A stretch of DNA of 44,488 bases from Comamonadaceae bacterium (GTDB lineage: Bacteria > Pseudomonadota > Gammaproteobacteria > Burkholderiales > Burkholderiaceae_C), in assembly GCA_947447355.1 (NCBI GenBank), contig CANFJF010000025.1:1-44488 (forward strand), written 5' to 3'. This document shows positions 41,595-44,488 of the stretch, in pieces. Under the pieces are notes generated by a model. That model saw only the letters and a program-made list of their open reading frames with translations. It was not told the origin of the DNA and did no database searches. A program made the translations under genes and the position numbers. Position 1 is the first letter of the stretch. Each line of letters starts with the position of its first letter.

Positions 41595-42832
41595 AAATTT
41601 ACCGGGTCGGCGGTGCGGTCCGCGATGCCTTGCTGGGCTTGCCGGTGCGCGACCATGACTGGGTTGTGGTCGGTGCCACGCCAGAGGCTTTGGCGGCCGA
41701 GGGCTACCTGCCGGTGGGCAAAGATTTCCCGGTTTTTTTACATCCGACAACGTGCGAAGAATACGCCTTGGCCCGCACCGAACGCAAGACCGCGCAGGGC
41801 TACCACGGCTTTGCCGTGCATGCCGCGCCAGACGTCACGCTGGAAGAGGACTTGGCCCGGCGCGACCTGACCATCAACGCCATCGCCCAAGACGCCGATG
41901 GCGTGCTGACGGACCCCTACGGTGGCCAGCGCGACATCGCCGCGCGCGTGCTGCGCCATGTGACCAGCGCCTTTGCCGAAGACCCCGTGCGCATCTTGCG
42001 CGTGGCGCGCTTTGCGGCCCGCTTCACTGACTTCAGCGTCGCACCGGAAACGATGCAACTGATGCGTGACATGGTGGCCGCCGGTGAAGTCGATGCACTG
42101 GTGCCCGAGCGCGTCTGGCAAGAACTCGCGCGCGGACTGATGGAACGCCAACCGTCGCGCATGTTCGAGGTGCTGCGGGGTTGCGGCGCACTTAAAAAAT
42201 TGCTGCCTGAAGTCGATCGCCTCTGGGGCGTTCCGCAGCGCGCCGAATACCATCCTGAAGTCGACACCGGCGTGCACCTGATGATGGTCCTCGACATGGC
42301 CGCGCAACTGGACGCGCCCTTGCCGGTGCGCTTCGCCTGTCTCGGCCACGACCTCGGCAAAGGAACAACGCCGGTAGCCGACTTACCGCGCCACATCGGC
42401 CACGAAGAACGCAGTGCACGCCTGCTCAAAGGCCTGTGTCAGCGGCTGCGTGTGCCGACCGACTGCCGCGAGATCGCGGATGTGGTGGCGCGCGAACACG
42501 GCAACATTCATCGCAGCGCTGAGTTCAACGCCGCCGCGCTGGTGCGGCTGTTGGAGCGCTGTGATGCGTTTCGCAAACCACCCCGTTTTGCTGATATTTT
42601 GCTGGCTTGCGAATGCGATGCCCGTGGCCGCTTGGGCCTGTCGGAGCGGCCGTATCCGCAGCGTCAGCGGCTGCTGGCAGCACTGGCCGCCGCGCAGTCT
42701 GTGCCCACTCATGAGGTGGCCGCAGCGGCTGAAGCGCAAGGCGAGAGCGGCGCCAAGATTGGCGAGCGGGTGCATGCGGCGCGTGTGGCGGCTGTAGCTG
42801 CCGTGGCTACATTGGCAGCTGCGCAGACTTAA
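41591..42832 (+). CDS. cca: Multifunctional CCA tRNA nucleotidyltransferase (with HD domain)
   Basis: 413 residues. Nucleotidyltransferase head [28 protein letters not shown] with the two catalytic Asp in [15 protein letters not shown], and [16 protein letters not shown]. The HD phosphohydrolase domain shows [14 protein letters not shown]. Length and HD domain fit the gammaproteobacterial/betaproteobacterial class I-like Cca of E. coli type. Adds or repairs the 3' CCA end of tRNA. Stop overlaps that of the convergent ROK gene in TTAA (42829-42832). Confidence 0.95.
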   Translation: MKIYRVGGAVRDALLGLPVRDHDWVVVGATPEALAAEGYLPVGKDFPVFLHPTTCEEYALARTERKTAQGYHGFAVHAAPDVTLEEDLARRDLTINAIAQDADGVLTDPYGGQRDIAARVLRHVTSAFAEDPVRILRVARFAARFTDFSVAPETMQLMRDMVAAGEVDALVPERVWQELARGLMERQPSRMFEVLRGCGALKKLLPEVDRLWGVPQRAEYHPEVDTGVHLMMVLDMAAQLDAPLPVRFACLGHDLGKGTTPVADLPRHIGHEERSARLLKGLCQRLRVPTDCREIADVVAREHGNIHRSAEFNAAALVRLLERCDAFRKPPRFADILLACECDARGRLGLSERPYPQRQRLLAALAAAQSVPTHEVAAAAEAQGESGAKIGERVHAARVAAVAAVATLAAAQT

Positions 42833-43824
42833 ACCACCAAAGCCAGTGCCGCGTAATCCCCCACCTTGTTTTGCAGGCCAGCGGGCAGCAGTTTGAAACC
42901 GGTCGTCAGCGCTGGTATGCGCCCCTGAATATGCGCGTCCAAGCGCGGCAGCAAAAAATCGCGGTGATGCCAAAACACACCGCCGCCCAGACTGATCGCC
43001 TGCAAGTCCAGCGTCACCACCAAGTTGTACAGCGTCCTGCCCATGATGCGGCAGAGTTCGTCAACCAAGACCCGCGCGTCTGCATGGCCGTTTTTGGCCG
43101 CGTCCAACAGCGCGGCGGCATCGGTAAAACCTTGCTCGGCAAAGCGTCGGGGAATCGCGTTACCGGCAATCAAGCCCTCGACATCACCGACGTTCCCGCA
43201 GCCGCACAAGGCGTCATCGTTGTCACTGACGAACATGTGGCCGGCGTGGCCGGCGTTGGCATTTTTGCCTTTCAAGATGCGGCCGTCGACGCACAAACCG
43301 ACACCGATGCCGGTGCTCCAAGTGACGTAAGCACAGTGGTCAAACCCTTGCAGCGCACCCCAGCGCCGTTCGGCCTGCAAAGCGCCGATGCCGTCATTGC
43401 AAACACGCACATCCGGGAACATGCGCCGCACCGGCGCTTCCAGCACGGCGCTGGTCCAGCGGTTCGGCAGGCCTCGCCCGGCACCCGCCAAACCGCCGCA
43501 AATATTGGGGGCGGCCAATTCGACCAGTCCTTGACTCAGTACAAAAGGCCCGCAAGACGCAATGCCGACCGCCGCAATCTGCGTTGGCAAGATGCCCGCT
43601 GCCGCACAGCTCAAACCGATCATGCGCACGACCTGCTGGCCGAGCGCGTCGGACGCGCCTTCTTTGACGGTCGGCTCGCTCAACCAACCCTGCACGCCGC
43701 GCTCGTTCACCACGCTCACCGTCACCTTGGTGCCACCGACATCGACGCACGCCACAGGCGCTGCGCCAGCGGCTAAACGGACGTCGGGCAGCGTGACGGG
43801 TAGACGTTGCGGTGTGGTGTTCAT
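42829..43824 (-). CDS. ROK family protein (sugar kinase, fructokinase-like)
   Basis: The ATG at 43824 ([17 protein letters not shown]) is preferred over the longer frame, which overlaps the methyltransferase gene; 331 residues. ATP motif [13 protein letters not shown] at 26-38, substrate region [16 protein letters not shown], zinc motif GHAGHMFV and [18 protein letters not shown] kinases phosphorylate glucose, fructose, mannose or N-acetylmannosamine; the sugar cannot be told here. It follows the MidA-like gene by 16 bases on the same strand. Confidence 0.9.
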   Translation of the reverse strand: MNTTPQRLPVTLPDVRLAAGAAPVACVDVGGTKVTVSVVNERGVQGWLSEPTVKEGASDALGQQVVRMIGLSCAAAGILPTQIAAVGIASCGPFVLSQGLVELAAPNICGGLAGAGRGLPNRWTSAVLEAPVRRMFPDVRVCNDGIGALQAERRWGALQGFDHCAYVTWSTGIGVGLCVDGRILKGKNANAGHAGHMFVSDNDDALCGCGNVGDVEGLIAGNAIPRRFAEQGFTDAAALLDAAKNGHADARVLVDELCRIMGRTLYNLVVTLDLQAISLGGGVFWHHRDFLLPRLDAHIQGRIPALTTGFKLLPAGLQNKVGDYAALALVV

Positions 43825-43840
43825 GCGTCGTTCTTCAGGT

Positions 43841-44488
43841 TCAGAGTGTGTGGGAGCGGTCGCCCTGCGCGAAGCCCAACGCCTGCCAGTCGTTGTAAGG
43901 CTGCTGCGGGGTGTTGGCGGCAAAGCCGATGACCTTGAAGAGCTCGCCCATCTCGTGTTCGTTGATGAGTTTTTGCAGCATCACGCGCTGCTCCAGCGGC
44001 GCGTCTTCCATGCCGTCGAGCAGCCCGCAGTTGAGCAAAAACCGGCCTTGACTGGTGTAGCCCAGCACGTGCAGCCCGGCGTCTTGCCCGGCCAACGCGA
44101 TGCCCGTGAAATTGACATGCGCGGTGATGTCTTTCAGGCCGACATGCTGCAGTGGATTCGTGTCAGCCAGGTGACCTTGGTGGCACATCAGCGTGCCCAT
44201 GTGGCGCTGCGGGTGGAAATACTCGTGCTCCGGAAACCCGTAGTCGAGCAGAAAAATAGCCCCTGCCGCCAGCCGATCGGCCAGCGTGCGCACAAAGCCT
44301 TCGGCCTGCGCATGGGTTTCGGTCAGGTAGTCCTGCGGGCCGTCGATGTCCAGCGGCGGCCGCAGCTCGGTCAGCACGTCGGCAAACACAAACTCACCCG
44401 CGTGTAACGCCACGCCGCGCTCATGCCAAACGCCACCTAGACGCGCCAGCAGCTTGACCGGCATGGCGTCCAACACTTCGTTGCCAAC
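43841..44488 (-). CDS. Class I SAM-dependent methyltransferase, MidA/NDUFAF7 family (5' end outside window)
   Basis: Open frame continues to the window edge; visible part is about 215 residues, the C-terminal portion. Reads GNEVLDAMPVKLL at the edge, then LLDYGFPEHEYFHPQRHMGTLMCHQGH, HVNFTGIALAGQDAGLHVLGYTSQGRFLLNCGLLD, all typical of MidA. The Rossmann SAM-binding start is missing because of the window end, not mutation. NDUFAF7 methylates an Arg of complex I subunit NDUFS2 in mitochondria; the bacterial role is not well known. The ROK gene follows on the same strand. Confidence 0.92.
   Translation of the reverse strand, partial: VGNEVLDAMPVKLLARLGGVWHERGVALHAGEFVFADVLTELRPPLDIDGPQDYLTETHAQAEGFVRTLADRLAAGAIFLLDYGFPEHEYFHPQRHMGTLMCHQGHLADTNPLQHVGLKDITAHVNFTGIALAGQDAGLHVLGYTSQGRFLLNCGLLDGMEDAPLEQRVMLQKLINEHEMGELFKVIGFAANTPQQPYNDWQALGFAQGDRSHTL

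Overview
The window looks like a chromosomal segment of a betaproteobacterium of the order Burkholderiales, probably Comamonadaceae (a Polaromonas/Rhodoferax/Variovorax-like organism). This is inferred from gene content: Coq7, a gram-negative general porin, several Bug/TctC receptors, DUF4148 and DUF3297 proteins, an LIV-type ABC operon and a SenB-like glycosyltransferase. No database search was run. I see no tRNA, rRNA, CRISPR, IS element or phage gene. Most of the segment is ordinary chromosome; the accessory part is about 13.2-23.7 kb.

Layout. 0-5.5 kb: intergenic repeats, a TPR-O-GlcNAc-transferase-like protein, a DUF3047 lipoprotein, a porin with a clear terminator, and coq7. 5.5-11 kb: osmC-like gene, a promoter-plus-terminator element that may be a small RNA or an ilvA leader, ilvA, a Cys-rich CWC protein whose N-terminus is built from REP-like repeats, a 5'-nucleotidase and a YddA/SbmA-type ABC exporter. 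11-13.2 kb: queC, then a divergent pair of a degenerate histidine-kinase-like protein and a stand-alone receiver. 13.2-16.3 kb: a tightly coupled operon egtD - senB-like - Gfo/Idh/MocA oxidoreductase. 16.3-23.7 kb: an uncharacterised catabolic-looking cluster (two orphan Bug receptors, an ACMSD-like amidohydrolase, two beta-hydroxyacid dehydrogenases, a luciferase-like monooxygenase, a decayed flavin reductase and a TetR regulator). 23.7-29.3 kb: slyX, yebC, DUF3297, a LysR regulator, a triple-repeat DUF4148 protein, glmS and an Lrp regulator. 29.5-34.2 kb: an LIV-type ABC transporter with a fused LivH-LivM permease. 34.3-44.5 kb: fpr, lytic transglycosylase, 5-formyl-THF cyclo-ligase, DUF6279 lipoprotein, glmU, a REP-rich spacer, an NDUFA9-like epimerase, cca, a ROK kinase and the 3' part of a MidA/NDUFAF7-type methyltransferase cut by the window edge.

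Most interesting: (1) egtD coupled to a SenB-type glycosyltransferase and an oxidoreductase, without senA or senC nearby, suggesting a split or altered selenoneine/ergothioneine-type pathway; (2) a REP family in which three stem variants share a loop and show compensatory changes, and which has been captured in frame inside a gene; (3) the transcript element upstream of ilvA; (4) the kinase-like/receiver pair, which may work as a ChpT-like phosphotransfer pair; (5) the LLM monooxygenase cluster with its decayed reductase.
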